This document shows, piece by piece, positions 44,957 through 54,362 of a DNA stretch of 64,000 nt. Source of the DNA: Roseiarcus sp963813555. Lineage in GTDB: Bacteria; Pseudomonadota; Alphaproteobacteria; Rhizobiales; Beijerinckiaceae. The stretch covers positions 401,350 to 465,349 of the forward strand of contig CAWEZX010000007.1 of NCBI GenBank assembly GCA_963813555.1, in the 5' to 3' direction. The notes under the pieces were generated by a model that saw nothing but the letters and a program-made list of their open reading frames with translations, did no database searches and was not told the DNA's origin. How positions within the stretch are numbered: the stretch's first letter is position 1; the number at the start of each line of letters is the position of its first letter. Position numbers and translations under genes: made by a program.

Positions 44957-45451
44957 GCCGTGGCCTGGGCCGTCGCGGCAAGCGCGGCGCGATCCCCTGC
45001 GGAGTTGTCGATACAACCAAAGCGCGAAATCTCAGCCAAGCAAAAGCAAATAAGCGGGCATAAGCGCAAGTAAACGAAAATAAAATTGCTTTCTTTTGCT
45101 TACGTTTATTTTTTGGAATCGGGACTTTTCAATGGGTTAAGAGGGGAAAAAATAAAAAACATTCTCCTCCCCTTTCTAGCTCGCGCCTGAGTTGTGTTCG
45201 AAATCGTCTCAAGCGCATGCGTCATGCCCTTTTACCGTTCAGCGCCCACCGGCTTGGGCCGGGTCGGCCAGCGCCAATGGTATAGCATGGATTTCCACTT
45301 TTGCCAATCATCTCGCCCAAATTTCTGCTTGCCAGGATTCTTAGGCCCGGTCGGCTCGGGCGGCTCCGGCACCCTTCTCGTGACCTTACTGTGGGCGGGA
45401 ATGTTCCCGGCCCTGCGCAAGGCGGACCGACTTGAATAGGCGAGGACCGGT
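44957..45451. other. Intergenic region, AT-rich, between ribB and the TIR-like gene
   Basis: About 500 bases with no supported gene. Base composition drops sharply in GC from about 45030 to 45180. It holds copy 2 of the att-like repeat. An 81-codon frame at 45194-45439 has no ribosome site or family and is probably not a gene. Confidence 0.5.
45041..45139 (-). repeat. Att-like repeat, copy 2 (inverted relative to copy 1 at 24.9 kb)
   Basis: 45118-45139 is the exact reverse complement of 24915-24936. Read on the minus strand it continues AAAAAATAAACG and then an imperfect inverted repeat around GTAAGCAAAA...TTTTCGTTTAC, followed by GCTTAT and TTATTTGC blocks with the same order and spacing as TTTACT, CTTATT and TTTATT in copy 1. 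It lies 310 bp from the 3' end of the TIR-like gene. Confidence 0.6.
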
Positions 45452-46726
45452 CTATTCAGGCCCCTTCATCCCACAGGCGTCGTATATTTTAGAGAAGAAC
45501 TGAAGCAAAGCTTGCTTAGGATCGGTGTCAGGGGTGTAAACTCCCTCCTCCTCGATAAACTCAGCTAAGCAGACTCTATTATACAGCTCGAGATGTGGAA
45601 CAGCTAGATGCCTACCTTTGGTTCCCTCTACCCCAGCTATCCAGCGATAGGGTGGTTTTGCGCCGATTCCGCTTAGAAACGCAGCATAATGTACCAACGG
45701 TTCTGTAAAATCATCTTTCCTCAACATCAGCACCGGCGGCTCTCTTCGTCCGTACGCGGCCATTTGCCAAGCGTCGACACTCCATATTTCGCCAGTGCAA
45801 AACGCGAATACCGCATCAAGCGCACGGCCGTGTTCGTTGGCTACGCCATACATCCCGAATCCGTCGCCAGCTCGAAAATTTCGATACGCACCCTGGCTTT
45901 GTACGTGTGGCATGAATTGGTTGGGCATTGATCTCGCCGCCTCCCAGAGTTCTGCAACTGACCATCGTTTCGTCTCGAATTCTGGCATCACGCGGAGCCA
46001 GCTGACGGCGCCGTTGATAAGATAGACATCGGGGTTCAGTCCCATCGTTCGTAAGCCGTCATTTGCACCAAGTGGGTGATCAGGGGCCCTGAAGCGACCT
46101 CGGCCATCCTTCGGTTCTTGCGCTTGGAAGAGCGGAAGCGGGGCTGGCTGTGGAAGGCTTTTCTTGAACTCTTCGCTCCCAACAACAGCTTTTATTGCAC
46201 CCTCCAAATTTTTCGAGAGTGCACGTCGCGCCTCTCTCCGCGTTTCATCGTCGGCATCAATGGAGCAACGATACTGCAGGGGGTGGCGAAGATGCTCCAA
46301 GTCGAACGGAAGCCTTTTCTCTCTTGGATCTCCGAACTCTGTATTCATCACAGATATGATTCGCGCGTATCCCAGCCGCTTTAAGGCCCAACCATATTCA
46401 ATCAAGACGTTCGGATTGGGAGTGGGATTGCCGGTCAATCGGCTCCCGACGAAGGTGAGATCGGCAACAAAAATCGCGGCGGCGTCAATTTTTTTGAAGA
46501 TCGTTTCAACTATGGGCGGCGAACCTGAGACTCCTTTTGTATCCATGTCGACGGCGTAATCGCTGGAGCTCGGTTGCGTCGTAGCGTCGTCACCCTCCCG
46601 ATCCGCTTCTTCGATCTCAGCGTCTTGCAGCGAGGCCACCGCATCCTGCAACGCGTGAGAAACGAAGTTGCGACCGATGCGCCCAGATGTGTCTGACTGC
46701 CAAGAGAAAAAGATCACGTGAGTCAT
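45452..46726 (-). CDS. TIR/nucleoside deoxyribosyltransferase-like protein, candidate defence effector
   Basis: 424 residues from an ATG preceded by TAGGAG. The N-terminal domain (1-200) opens THVIFFSWQSDTSGRIGRNF and contains IFKKIDAAAIFVADLTFVG and PNPNVLIEYGWALKRLG. The 'DxxxxVADLT...NPNVxxExGxA' pattern is shared by nucleoside 2-deoxyribosyltransferases and TIR-like NADases of prokaryotic immune systems. The C-terminal half (about 215-424) is unrecognised and may sense a trigger. Base composition is lower in GC than neighbours and the gene stands alone beside an att-like repeat. Function is inference. Confidence 0.7.
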   Translation of the reverse strand: MTHVIFFSWQSDTSGRIGRNFVSHALQDAVASLQDAEIEEADREGDDATTQPSSSDYAVDMDTKGVSGSPPIVETIFKKIDAAAIFVADLTFVGSRLTGNPTPNPNVLIEYGWALKRLGYARIISVMNTEFGDPREKRLPFDLEHLRHPLQYRCSIDADDETRREARRALSKNLEGAIKAVVGSEEFKKSLPQPAPLPLFQAQEPKDGRGRFRAPDHPLGANDGLRTMGLNPDVYLINGAVSWLRVMPEFETKRWSVAELWEAARSMPNQFMPHVQSQGAYRNFRAGDGFGMYGVANEHGRALDAVFAFCTGEIWSVDAWQMAAYGRREPPVLMLRKDDFTEPLVHYAAFLSGIGAKPPYRWIAGVEGTKGRHLAVPHLELYNRVCLAEFIEEEGVYTPDTDPKQALLQFFSKIYDACGMKGPE

Positions 46727-46942
46727 ATCTCCTACCCAAAAGTGATCGGCTCGCTGTTCATGAATTCAGCGACTCGATGCGATAAACGCCTTCCAGCGCG
46801 AACACCATGTGCGCATGGCTACGCTTGCGCGCGTCCTGTCCGCGAACGCTAGTCGCTGTCAACGTTCGGCGAGGCTGAGGTTCGCTCCATGAGACCTACG
46901 AACCGGGTTGGGTTATGATTGGCGCGCATAAACCTGCCCCGC

Positions 46943-47959
46943 TCACCCCTCCATCAGCGCCGTCACATGCGCGGCGACCGAGCGCGAGAGCCCTTCGAGA
47001 TCGTAGCCGCCTTCCAGCACCGACACCACCCGCTCATGGCCTCGTCTGCGCGCGATCTCCATGAGCTTGCGCGTCGCCCAGGCATAGTCGGCTTCGACCA
47101 GATTGAGGTCGCCGAGCGGGTCGCGGCGGTGGGCGTCGAAGCCTGCAGAGACGATCACAAGATCGGGCGAGAACGCCTCGAGGCGCGGCAGGATCGCGCT
47201 CTCCATGGCCTCCCGGAAGGCCTCGCCGCCATCGCCCGCCCGCAACGGGGCGTTGATGATCTGGTCGTGCTCGCCGCGCTCACTGAGCGCGCCGGTGCCC
47301 GGATAGTGGGGCATCTGATGGGTCGAAGCGTACATGACGCTTGGATCGTCCCAGAAGATGTGCTGGGTGCCGTTGCCGTGATGGACGTCGAAATCGACGA
47401 TCGCGACCCGCTCGGCCCCGTGCGCCGCCTGGGCGTGCCGGGCGGCGATGGCCGCATTGTTGAAGAAGCAGAAGCCCATCGGGGTCGCGACTTCGGCGTG
47501 ATGTCCGGGAGGGCGGGTCGAGACGAAGGCGTTACGAACCTTGCCGCTCATCACCTCGTCGACCGCGAAGACCGCGCCGCCGGCCGCACGAAGCGCAGCC
47601 TCGAACGAGCCCGGCGACAATGACGTATCCTGATCGAGGGATCTGTGTCCCTCGGTCGGAGTCGCCGCGCGGATCGCTTCAATGTAATCCTGCGGATGGA
47701 CGCGCGCGATGGCCGCAAGATCGGCGCGCGGCGCGACGTCGCGCGCCAGCATCTGAAACGCCTCGCTCTCCAGCGCGCGTTCGATCGCGCGCAAGCGGTC
47801 GGGCCGCTCGGGATGGCCCTCGCCCATCTCGTGGCCCAAGCAGGCGGAATGAGAGACGACGAGCGTGGTCCCGTTTCTGGCGTCCTGCTCGGCGATTTGC
47901 GTTCTCCCTCGAGCTGCGCCGCACTCTCGCGCCCCCGCCGGTGAAAGTCCATTCGCCAT
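46943..47959 (-). CDS. Histone deacetylase family protein
   Basis: 338 residues from the ATG at 47959; no start codon occurs closer to the first strand (TTLVVSHSACLGHEMGEGHPERPDR, residues about 30-54), so a short non-conserved leader is included. Zinc-site motifs are complete: STRPPGHHAE, VDFDVHHGNGTQ, SAGFDAHRRDPLG and EGGYDLEGLSRSV. Bacterial members deacetylate small molecules such as acetylpolyamines, or acetyl-lysines (AcuC). The substrate is not evident. Confidence 0.88.
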   Translation of the reverse strand: MANGLSPAGARECGAARGRTQIAEQDARNGTTLVVSHSACLGHEMGEGHPERPDRLRAIERALESEAFQMLARDVAPRADLAAIARVHPQDYIEAIRAATPTEGHRSLDQDTSLSPGSFEAALRAAGGAVFAVDEVMSGKVRNAFVSTRPPGHHAEVATPMGFCFFNNAAIAARHAQAAHGAERVAIVDFDVHHGNGTQHIFWDDPSVMYASTHQMPHYPGTGALSERGEHDQIINAPLRAGDGGEAFREAMESAILPRLEAFSPDLVIVSAGFDAHRRDPLGDLNLVEADYAWATRKLMEIARRRGHERVVSVLEGGYDLEGLSRSVAAHVTALMEG

Positions 47960-48100
47960 AACGCCCGAGACCGGCGTATGGTGCCGCTTAAGATTGAGCG
48001 GCGTTCGCCAGGAAGGCCGGCGCTCGCGCGGTCGCGGCGAAGGCTTGCGTGGCTTGAATGGATCTCGCAAGGCAACCGAACGAAGATCGAACTCTGGCCA

Positions 48101-48583
48101 ATGACGGCGAAAGACCAGCAAGCTGAGCCATTCTGGCGGGTCAAGACGCTCGATGAGATGAGCCTCGCCGAATGGGAAAGCCTATGCGACGGCTGCGGCC
48201 GCTGCTGCCTGGTCAAGCTCGAGGACGAGGATACGGGCGAGATCCATTTCACCGACATCGGCTGCAAACTGCTCGACGGCAAGACGTGCCGCTGCCAAGA
48301 TTATCCGCGCCGTCACCGGCGGGTTCCCGATTGCGTGAAGCTGACGCCGACCGCGGTTCGCGAACTGGGTTGGCTCCCGGTGACCTGCGCCTATCGGCTG
48401 GTCGCTGAAGGACGGGACCTGCATGACTGGCATCCGCTGGTTTCCGGTTCGCCCGATAGTGTGCATGAGGCCGGGGTCTCGGTGCGCGGCCGGGTGTCGG
48501 CCAGCGAAAGCGACCTTGCGCCCGAACATTGGCCGGACCGGATCGTCAAATGGCCGAACCGCAAGCCGCGCGCAAAGCGTTGA
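48101..48583 (+). CDS. YcgN/UPF0260 family Cys-cluster protein
   Basis: 160 residues from the ATG at 48101; earlier codons in the frame overlap the divergent deacetylase gene and lack similarity. Conserved cysteines occur in SLCDGCGRCCLVKLED, DIGCKLLDGKTCRCQDY and RVPDCVKLTP, fitting a zinc- or iron-sulfur-binding cluster domain (CxxCxxCC). UPF0260 proteins have no firm function. Confidence 0.88.
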   Translation: MTAKDQQAEPFWRVKTLDEMSLAEWESLCDGCGRCCLVKLEDEDTGEIHFTDIGCKLLDGKTCRCQDYPRRHRRVPDCVKLTPTAVRELGWLPVTCAYRLVAEGRDLHDWHPLVSGSPDSVHEAGVSVRGRVSASESDLAPEHWPDRIVKWPNRKPRAKR

Positions 48584-48698
48584 GGCCAGCAGTGTCGTGC
48601 TGGCCGCCGCCAAGATTGGACGAAAGGAACCCGCACTCAGCCGACGCCATCGTGATTCTTTGGCGCTGATCCTTTGGGGGCGAATCAGATTTTCCAGT

Positions 48699-49667
48699 CT
48701 AAAGCGACACCTTCGCCAGCGCCGCCAATTCGCCGACAATGCCGCGGCGGAACGCCAGCACGCAGGCGACGAACACGACCCCCTGGATCACGGTCACCCA
48801 CTCGCCGAACTGGGCGAGGTAGTTCTGCATCGCGGTGACGATGAGGGCGCCGACCACTGGGCCATAGAAGGTGCCCATGCCACCGACCAGCGTCATCAGC
48901 ACGACCTCGCCCGAGGTTGAGAACGAGACGTCGGTCAGCGAAGCGTTCTGGACGACCAGCGCCTTGGTCGCGCCGGCGAGGCCCGCGATCACCGCCGACA
49001 GGACAAAGGCCGCGAGTTTGTACTGGAGCGCGCGGTAGCCGAGCGAGACGGCGCGCGGCTCGTTTTCGCGGATCGCCTTGAGAATCTCGCCAAAAGGGGA
49101 ATTGACCGCGCGCTGCACGACAAGAAAGCCGAACAGGAAGACCGCCGCCACAAAACAATAGAGGATCCAGGGATTGGAGAGATCGATGAAGCCGAGCGCC
49201 CTCCCCTGCGGCACCGCCTGGATGCCGTCCTCGCCATGGGTGAACGGCGCCTCGACGCAGACGAAAAACACCATCTGGGAAAAAGCGACGGTGATCATGG
49301 CGAAGTAAATGCCGGCGCTGCGAATGGCGAGCGCTCCGGTGACGAATCCGAGGACTGCGGAGGCGGCGACGCCGACCGCGATCGCCGAGACCGGCTCCAA
49401 TCCCCACACTTTGGCGGCATGGGCGCAGACATAGCTGGCGAGCCCCAAGAACATCGCGTGCCCAAGCGACAGCAGGTTGGCGTAACCGATCAAGAGATTG
49501 AACGCGCAGGCGAACAGCGCGAAGCACATCGCCTGCATGATGAAGAACGGATAGGCGACGAAAGGCGCGATCGCGATCAGCGCGACCATGATCACAAAGG
49601 CGATGCTGCTGACGCGGCGGTCGTGGCTCGTTGTATCCGCCGCGGCGACGGAAGCTTCGAGGTCCAT
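48699..49667 (-). CDS. livM: Branched-chain amino acid ABC transporter permease LivM
   Basis: 322 residues from the ATG at 49667, which lies one base after the livH stop triplet; an in-frame ATG at 49685 inside livH is less likely. Multiple membrane helices and the LivM signatures NLLIGYANLLSLGHAMFLGL and the cytoplasmic loop LKAIRENEPRAVSLGYRALQYKL (in two parts, residues near 195-217) are present. It forms the membrane pore with LivH. Confidence 0.93.
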   Translation of the reverse strand: MDLEASVAAADTTSHDRRVSSIAFVIMVALIAIAPFVAYPFFIMQAMCFALFACAFNLLIGYANLLSLGHAMFLGLASYVCAHAAKVWGLEPVSAIAVGVAASAVLGFVTGALAIRSAGIYFAMITVAFSQMVFFVCVEAPFTHGEDGIQAVPQGRALGFIDLSNPWILYCFVAAVFLFGFLVVQRAVNSPFGEILKAIRENEPRAVSLGYRALQYKLAAFVLSAVIAGLAGATKALVVQNASLTDVSFSTSGEVVLMTLVGGMGTFYGPVVGALIVTAMQNYLAQFGEWVTVIQGVVFVACVLAFRRGIVGELAALAKVSL

Positions 49668-49668
49668 G

Positions 49669-50559
49669 TCAGGCCGCCCGTCCAAACAGGCCAGTCGGCC
49701 GGATCAGGAGAACGATCGCCATGATGACAAACACCACTGTGTTCGAGGCCTCCGGGTAGAACACCTTCGTCAGCCCTTCGACGACCCCGAGCACGAAGCC
49801 GGTCACGATCGAACCGAGGATCGATCCCATGCCGCCGATCACCACGACTGCGAAGACGACGGCGATGATGTCGGCGCCCATGCCGGGACGGACCTGAGTG
49901 ATCGGCGCGGCGAGCACACCGGCGAAGGCCGCGAGCGCGACGCCGAAGCCGTAGGTCAGCGTGACCATGCGCGGCACGTTGATGCCGAAGGCGCGCACCA
50001 TGGTCGGGTTTTCGGTCGCCGCGCGCAAATAGGCGCCGAGCTTGGTCTTCTCGATGATGAGCCAAGTGGCGAAGCACACCACGGCCGAGGCGAGGATCAC
50101 CCAGCCGCGATAGACGGGCAGGAACATGAAGCCAAGATTGTAGGCGCCGCTCAGCTGCTTCGGGATCGCGTAGGGCATGCCCGATGCGCCGTAAAAGTTC
50201 TGAAACAGCCCTTGGATGATGAGCGCGAGGCCGAAGGTGAGGAGCAGGCTGTAGAGCGGATCGAAGCCGGCGAGCCGCTTGAGGAACAGGCGCTCGACGA
50301 CCGCCCCGATCGCGCCGACAATCAGCGGCGCGAGGATGAGGGCAAACCAATAATTGAGGCCCGCATATTGGAGTAGGAAATAAGCGGCGAAGGCCCCCAT
50401 CATATAGAAGGCGCCGTGGGCGAAATTGACGATCGTCAGCATGCCGAAAATGACGGCAAGGCCCAAGCTTAGCAGCGCATAGAAGGAGCCGTTGATGAGT
50501 CCGATCAGCAACTGACCGAAGAGCTCCGGCATGCTGATCGTGTGGCCGAACACGCTCAC
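49669..50559 (-). CDS. livH: Branched-chain amino acid ABC transporter permease LivH
   Basis: 296 residues from a GTG start. Typical LivH opening LLIGLINGSFYALLSLGLAV and FGMLTIVNFAHGAFYM, followed by AATENPTMVRAFGINVPRM, the loop that contacts the ATPases, and VVIGGMGSILGSIVTG. It begins 28 bp after livF and is followed at once by livM. Confidence 0.94.
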   Translation of the reverse strand: MSVFGHTISMPELFGQLLIGLINGSFYALLSLGLAVIFGMLTIVNFAHGAFYMMGAFAAYFLLQYAGLNYWFALILAPLIVGAIGAVVERLFLKRLAGFDPLYSLLLTFGLALIIQGLFQNFYGASGMPYAIPKQLSGAYNLGFMFLPVYRGWVILASAVVCFATWLIIEKTKLGAYLRAATENPTMVRAFGINVPRMVTLTYGFGVALAAFAGVLAAPITQVRPGMGADIIAVVFAVVVIGGMGSILGSIVTGFVLGVVEGLTKVFYPEASNTVVFVIMAIVLLIRPTGLFGRAA

Positions 50560-50587
50560 GGCCCGACCCGCCGCTGGACACGTGTCA

Positions 50588-51331
50588 TCACACCCCCAGC
50601 GCCTCGTGCAGACTATCCATCCTGCCCTCTAATTCCGAGTTGGCGAAGGCGTCGATGATCCGGCCATGCTCCATGACGAAAAACCTGTCGGCCAAGGTCG
50701 AAGCGAAGCGGAAATTCTGCTCAACCAGCAAAATCGTGAACCCCTCCCGCTTGAGCTCAGCGATGGTGCGGCCGATCTGCTGGATGATGACTGGCGCAAG
50801 GCCCTCGGTCGGTTCGTCCAGCATCAGAAATCGCGCGCCGGTTCGCAAGATTCGCGCAATCGCGAGCATCTGCTGCTCGCCGCCGGACAGCTTGCCGCCG
50901 CCGCTCGACAGCCGCTCGCGCAAGTTCGGAAAGAGCGCGAAAATGTGATCTACGCTCATCGCCCCGGCCTTGGAGATCGGAGGCGGCAGAAACAGATTCT
51001 CCTTGACCGAGAGAGAAGCGAATATGGCCCGTTCCTCCGGGCAGAATGCGACGCCATGCCGGGCGATGCGGTCGATCGAGAGGCCGATGAGCTCCTTGCC
51101 GTCGAACACGACCGAGCCTACGCGCTTGCGGACGATGCCCATGATCGCCTTCAGCGTGGTCGTCTTGCCGGCTCCGTTTCGTCCAAGCAGGGTCACGACC
51201 TCGCCCTCGCGCACGTCGAGATCGATCCCGTGCAGAATATGCAATTCGTTGTACCAAGCCTGCAGGCCCTTGACACTGAGCACCGTGGCATCCGCCGCGG
51301 CCGGCCTCTGGGCGACAGCCGCCTCAGCCAT
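50588..51331 (-). CDS. livF: Branched-chain amino acid ABC transporter ATP-binding protein LivF
   Basis: 247 residues. Walker A GRNGAGKTT, ABC signature LSGGEQQMLAIARIL, Walker B FLMLDEPTEGLAP and a switch His region LLVEQNFRFA. The VAFCPEERAIFASLSVKENL block is characteristic of LivF. The start overlaps the livG 3' end by 8 bases. Confidence 0.94.
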   Translation of the reverse strand: MAEAAVAQRPAAADATVLSVKGLQAWYNELHILHGIDLDVREGEVVTLLGRNGAGKTTTLKAIMGIVRKRVGSVVFDGKELIGLSIDRIARHGVAFCPEERAIFASLSVKENLFLPPPISKAGAMSVDHIFALFPNLRERLSSGGGKLSGGEQQMLAIARILRTGARFLMLDEPTEGLAPVIIQQIGRTIAELKREGFTILLVEQNFRFASTLADRFFVMEHGRIIDAFANSELEGRMDSLHEALGV

Positions 51332-52079
51332 GTCCCACTCCGAGATAGGCCTGCTTCACCTCTTCGTTCTCCGACACCTCGCGATAGTCGCCCTCGGCCA
51401 GCACCCGCCCGCGCGTCAGCACGGTGATGCGATGCGAGAGGTTGGCGACCACGCGAAGATTGTGCTCGACCATCAGGATTGTGCGGTTCGCCGACACGCG
51501 GCGGATGAGATCGGCCGTGCGATCGATGTCCTCATGGCCCATGCCCGCCATCGGCTCATCGAGCAGCATCATCTCGGGCTCGACGGCGAGCGTCGTCGCC
51601 AGCTCCAAAGCTCGCTTGCGGCCATAGGAGATTTCGCCAGCCTTTGAATTGGCGAAGCTCCCAAGCCCGACGTCGTTCAATAACGACAGCGCCCGTTCGT
51701 TAAGCGGCTTAAGCGCCGCCTTGGAGCGCCAGAAGTCGAACGAATCGCCACGCTTTCGCTGCAGCGCGATGCGAATGTTCTCAAACGCGGTCAGGTGGGG
51801 GAACACCGCCGAAATCTGGAAGGAGCGGACGAGCCCCAGCCGCGCGACATCGGCCGGCTTGAGTTTGGTGATGTCGCGCCCGTTGAACATGATCCGCCCG
51901 CCGGTCGGCGCGACGAATTTCGACAGCATGTTGAAACAGGTCGTCTTGCCCGCGCCGTTCGGCCCGATCAGCGCGTGGATCGTCCCGCGCCGAACGCGAA
52001 GGGAAACATCGCTGACCGCGCGGAAATCGCCGAAGCTCTTGCTGAGGCCTTCCGTGACGAGAACATCGTCCATGCTCAT
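51324..52079 (-). CDS. livG: Branched-chain amino acid ABC transporter ATP-binding protein LivG
   Basis: 251 residues from the ATG at 52079 (an ATG two codons later is equally possible). Walker A GPNGAGKTT, LivG-type VRSFQISAVFPHLTAFENIRIAL, signature region ISYGRKRALELATTL, and Walker B MMLLDEPMAGMG. The signature is SYGRKR rather than LSGGQ, as is usual for LivG. First gene of livGFHM; no periplasmic binding-protein gene lies in the window. Confidence 0.93.
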   Translation of the reverse strand: MSMDDVLVTEGLSKSFGDFRAVSDVSLRVRRGTIHALIGPNGAGKTTCFNMLSKFVAPTGGRIMFNGRDITKLKPADVARLGLVRSFQISAVFPHLTAFENIRIALQRKRGDSFDFWRSKAALKPLNERALSLLNDVGLGSFANSKAGEISYGRKRALELATTLAVEPEMMLLDEPMAGMGHEDIDRTADLIRRVSANRTILMVEHNLRVVANLSHRITVLTRGRVLAEGDYREVSENEEVKQAYLGVGHG

Positions 52080-52258
52080 TCTCGCCGGTCGGCCGAGCGC
52101 ATGCGCTTCCCCCAATGAAGGTCGAGAGCCTATCAAGCCGCTGGAGCGCCGCTTGTAAAGCCTAAAAAAGGCGACGCTACGACCAATGTCCAAGTCGACC
52201 GGTCTCGGAAACGTGGCGCTAGAATCGAGGCTCGCGCGCTTAATTGCGCGAACCTCGC

Positions 52259-53252
52259 TTACCCCTCCGTCCTTCGATTGTGCAGCCGGCGCTCCCAATC
52301 GAGCGCCTGGCGCACGATCTCGTCGAGATTGTCGCGGGTCGGCTTCCAGCCGAGCACCCTCCTCGCCCGGTCGGCCTCGGCGACGATCGCGGCTGGATCG
52401 CCCGCGCGCCGCCCGGATACCACGACGGGAAAATCGATCCCCGACACGCGTTTGACGACCTCCACGACCTCCTTGACCGTCTCCCCGTGCCCATAACCGC
52501 AATTGCAGACGACGCTCGCCCCGCCGGCGCGCAAATAGGCGAGCGCGCTCAAATGCGCGTCGATGAGGTCCGTGACCTGGATATAGTCGCGCACGCAAGT
52601 GCCGTCGCGGGTCGGATAGTCCTCGCCGAAGACCTCGATCTTCGGATGGAGCCCAAGCGCCGTCTGGACGGCGCGCTTGATCAGATGGGTGGCGTTGGGC
52701 GTCGACTGGCCAAGACGGCCCTTGGGATCGGCGCCCGCGACATTGAAATAGCGCAGCGCGACGTAATGGAAATCGTACGCCCTGGACGCATCCTCCAGCA
52801 TCCATTCGACCATGAGCTTGGATCGCCCGTAGGGCGAAATCGGCGCAAGCGCGGCTTTCTCCGACACCGGCTCGGCGCCCGTTTCGCCGTAGACCGCCGC
52901 GGTCGAGGAAAAGATGAACGTCTTCACCCCGCCTTTGACCGCCGCCTCGATCGAGCGCGCGCGCGTTCGAAACATTGTTGAGGTAATAGCCGAGCGGGTC
53001 GCTGACCGACTCCGGAACGACGATTTTGGCGGCGAAATGGGCGATCGCGTCGATCGCATGCTCCTTAATGATGCGCGCAACAAGGTCTGCGTCGCCCGTG
53101 TCGCCAACAATGAGCTTCGCCCCTTCGGGGACGCCCCAGGCGAAGCCGGTCGAAAGATTGTCGAGCACGACGACGCTCTCGCCGGCGTCGAGAAGGCCGA
53201 GAGCCATATGGCCACCGATATAACCGGCGCCTCCGGTAACCAGAACGCTCAT
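52259..53252 (-). pseudogene. galE: UDP-glucose 4-epimerase GalE, single-base frameshift
   Basis: The N-terminal part from 53252 gives VLVTGGAGYIGGHMALGLLDAG and LGYYLNNVSNARAL, then loses the family. The next frame continues exactly with IEAAVKGGVKTFIFSSTAAVYG (Ser/Tyr catalytic region with ISPYGRSKLMVE), through to RRAGDPAAIVAEADRA and a stop at 52259. Removing one G near 52950-52954 joins the halves into a 330-residue GalE of normal length. GalE interconverts UDP-glucose and UDP-galactose. Divergent galU supports the role. It is either a recent mutation or a sequence error. Confidence 0.88.
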
Positions 53253-53401
53253 TTCCGAGCCCCCTTTTCATTTGATCCAACACGGAATTCAGCCGGGAAA
53301 GAGCCACATGGATCAGTCCGGTCGGAACTGATAGTCGATATCAGGAATTCGCCACGCTCGCCTCCCTCCGCCTTCTCAAACGACCGAGGAACCCAGCATC
53401 C

Positions 53402-54298
53402 ATGGACAAACCGATCCGCAAAGCCGTGTTGCCTGTCGCGGGTCTCGGCACACGGTTTCTGCCCGCGACCAAGGCGATCCCCAAGGAGATGCTGACCGTG
53501 GTCGACCGGCCGATCCTTCAGCATGTGGTTGATGAAGCGCGTGAGGCGGGAATTGAGCATTTCATCTTCGTGACTGGCCGCAACAAGGGCGTCATCGAGG
53601 ATCATTTCGACTATGCCTACGAACTCGAAGACACGCTCAAGAGGCGTGGCAAACAGGCTGAATACGCGGCCTTGATGGCCGATCTCCCCACCGCCGGCGC
53701 GACCAGCTTCACCCGACAGCAGGCGCCGCTCGGCCTCGGCCACGCCGTCTGGTGTGCGCGCGAGATCGTCGGCGCCGAGCCCTTCGCGGTCCTGCTGCCG
53801 GATATGGTCACCCGCGCCGGATCCCAGGGCGGACGCTGCCTTGCCCAATGCGTGGCGGCCTACGAGAAGCACGGCGGCAATATCATTGCGGTCGAAGAGG
53901 TTCCCCCCGCCGAAACCCATCAATATGGCATCGTCGGGGTCGGCGCCGACCACGGCGCGACCTTCGAGATCACCAAGATGGTCGAAAAGCCGAAGCAGGG
54001 AACGGCGCCCTCCAATCTCATCATTTCGGGCCGCTACATTCTTCAGCCGGGAATTTTTCAAATCCTGGAGCGGGTCGAAAAAGGCGCGGGCGGCGAGATC
54101 CAACTGACGGACGGCATGATCGAACTCGCCCACAAGCAGACTTTCCATGGCGTGCGTTTCGACGGACGAACCTACGATTGCGGCTCGAAACTCGGATTTC
54201 TCAGCGCCAATCTCGCCTTTGCGCTTGACCGCAGCGACATTGCGCCAGGGCTCAAGGAGGAACTGCGCCGGCTGGGGTTTGCCGCTAAGGGCGGTTGA
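53402..54298 (+). CDS. galU: UTP-glucose-1-phosphate uridylyltransferase
   Basis: 298 residues. Nucleotidyltransferase start KAVLPVAGLGTRFLPATKAIPKEML, active-site regions GLGHAVWCAR and VLLPDM, and MVEKPKQGTAPSNL with the catalytic Lys. It makes UDP-glucose for exopolysaccharide and lipopolysaccharide. It is divergent from galE and 64 bp upstream of kdsD. Confidence 0.95.
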   Translation: MDKPIRKAVLPVAGLGTRFLPATKAIPKEMLTVVDRPILQHVVDEAREAGIEHFIFVTGRNKGVIEDHFDYAYELEDTLKRRGKQAEYAALMADLPTAGATSFTRQQAPLGLGHAVWCAREIVGAEPFAVLLPDMVTRAGSQGGRCLAQCVAAYEKHGGNIIAVEEVPPAETHQYGIVGVGADHGATFEITKMVEKPKQGTAPSNLIISGRYILQPGIFQILERVEKGAGGEIQLTDGMIELAHKQTFHGVRFDGRTYDCGSKLGFLSANLAFALDRSDIAPGLKEELRRLGFAAKGG

Positions 54299-54362
54299 CC
54301 TCGATCATCCCGGCTGATCGCGGCGTTTTCCAACCGCGCCCCCGAATGATAGACAGCAGGGG

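Noticed and set aside
24915..45139. The repeat pair as attL/attR of one integrated 20-kb island.
   Set aside because: The copies are inverted, there is no integrase, and core genes such as dnaN and ssrA lie between them.
47978..48100. Longer N-terminus for the YcgN-type protein.
   Set aside because: This part overlaps the region upstream of the deacetylase gene and is not conserved in the family; the ATG at 48101 gives the normal length.
51324..53252. One long minus-strand frame that starts as GalE and ends as LivG, looking like a fusion protein.
   Set aside because: Only the first 90 or so residues are GalE and only the last 251 are LivG; the middle is Arg/Gly-rich out-of-frame GalE DNA. 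A single extra base in galE happens to bring the two frames into line.
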